From Flavobacteriales bacterium (GTDB lineage Bacteria > Bacteroidota > Bacteroidia > Flavobacteriales_D > Crocinitomicaceae), in contig JABJEE010000034.1 of the NCBI GenBank assembly GCA_018665005.1, positions 1 through 6,873 on the forward strand: 6,873 nucleotides of DNA, written 5' to 3'. Shown here one piece after another: positions 6,658-6,873 of this stretch. A model generated the notes under the pieces. That model was not told where the DNA came from and ran no database searches. It worked only from the letters and a program-made list of their open reading frames with translations. Position 1 is the first letter of the stretch. Each line of letters begins with the position of its first letter. A program made the translations under genes and the position numbers.

Positions 6658-6688
6658 CTAAAATAATAGAAATAGTTAATATCAACAA
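6658..6688 (-). promoter_or_regulatory. Candidate promoter for the type B substrate/PorP-OmpA operon
   Basis: Read on the minus strand, TATTTTAG (6665 to 6658) matches the Bacteroidota -7 consensus TAnnTTTG at all but one specified base. Two adjacent TTG triplets (6688-6686 and 6685-6683) lie 20 and 17 nt upstream, a suitable distance for the -33 element. Transcription would begin roughly 10 nt before the ATG at 6641, giving a very short leader. Read-through from the upstream gene across the 72-bp gap is the alternative. Confidence 0.35.
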
Positions 6689-6713
6689 GTTTGTAAGATT
6701 GTAAAAAATATGG

Positions 6714-6873
6714 CTATTCCTTAACGAGCTTTGTTGGTTTATAAGTTCCAGTTACTTGAATGATATAACTGCCTTTAGACAAATGCTGCAAAGGGACCTC
6801 TGTTGAAAAGCCTGTTAGTGATCCACGATAAACCGATCGTCCCATTTGATCATAAATTTGGAAGTCATTAAAA
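6714..6873 (-). CDS. C-terminal fragment of a protein with a type A T9SS sorting domain
   Basis: The last 52 codons and the TAG stop (6716-6714) of a minus-strand gene that begins beyond the right edge. The fragment reads FQIYDQMGRSVYRGSL early on, then a VPLQHLSKGSYIIQV segment and a basic end, TKLVKE. This is the usual plan of the type A sorting domain: a beta strand with IYDxxG, an L-x-x-L-x-x-G-x-Y-turn strand, and a final strand rich in lysine. Such domains are recognised by the T9SS, normally with PorV, and removed by the sortase PorU. The identity of the passenger protein cannot be seen. The gene lies 72 bp upstream of the type B substrate gene in the same orientation, so they may share a transcript. 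Confidence 0.85.
   Translation of the reverse strand, partial: FNDFQIYDQMGRSVYRGSLTGFSTEVPLQHLSKGSYIIQVTGTYKPTKLVKE

Noticed and set aside
6690..6713. Possible terminator after the type A sorting-domain gene
   Set aside because: Only short direct repeats (TTGTAAGA/TTGTAAAA) are visible, with no stable stem followed by a T run on the minus strand.

Overview
The window looks like a chromosomal segment of a Bacteroidota bacterium, most likely a gliding or particle-associated, Flavobacteriia-like lineage; I cannot name a genus. The DNA is AT-rich, start codons lack clear Shine-Dalgarno sites, and the best promoter-like elements resemble the Bacteroidota -7 consensus TAnnTTTG. Almost everything encoded belongs to, or is probably exported by, the type IX secretion system (T9SS), which is known only from this phylum and its relatives.

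Layout from left to right: (1) positions 1-1590, minus strand, a secreted M43 (cytophagalysin/pappalysin-type) zinc metalloprotease whose C-terminal end lies beyond the left edge; (2) a divergent intergenic region of about 300 bp, 1591-1888, containing four copies of the heptamer ATTATCA, two short palindromes and one good -7-like element; (3) 1889-4516, plus strand, a large sensor protein: signal peptide, TPR repeats, one transmembrane helix, a histidine-kinase H-box and a kinase-like C-terminal domain whose ATP-binding motifs appear destroyed; (4) 4513-6159, minus strand, a PorP/SprF-type T9SS outer-membrane protein fused through four calcium-binding thrombospondin type 3 repeats to an OmpA peptidoglycan-binding domain; (5) 6159-6641, minus strand, a very short secreted protein ending in a type B (gliding-motility-associated, CHU_C) sorting domain, coupled to gene 4 by a TAATG stop/start overlap; (6) 6714-6873, minus strand, the last 52 residues of a protein with a type A T9SS sorting domain, its start beyond the right edge.

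Genes 5 and 4 read as a two-gene operon. In Flavobacterium johnsoniae the type B substrate SprB needs its co-encoded PorP-like partner SprF for export. Here a miniature type B substrate sits directly upstream of, and is translationally coupled to, a PorP/SprF protein that carries its own peptidoglycan anchor. The sensor gene converges on this operon, and the two stop codons interlock in a TTAA palindrome with no intergenic space.

The most unusual items are the predicted pseudo-histidine kinase with a periplasmic TPR sensor, the mini-substrate/PorP-OmpA pair, and the ATTATCA cluster between the protease and the sensor. No RNA genes, insertion sequences, CRISPR arrays or phage genes were seen.
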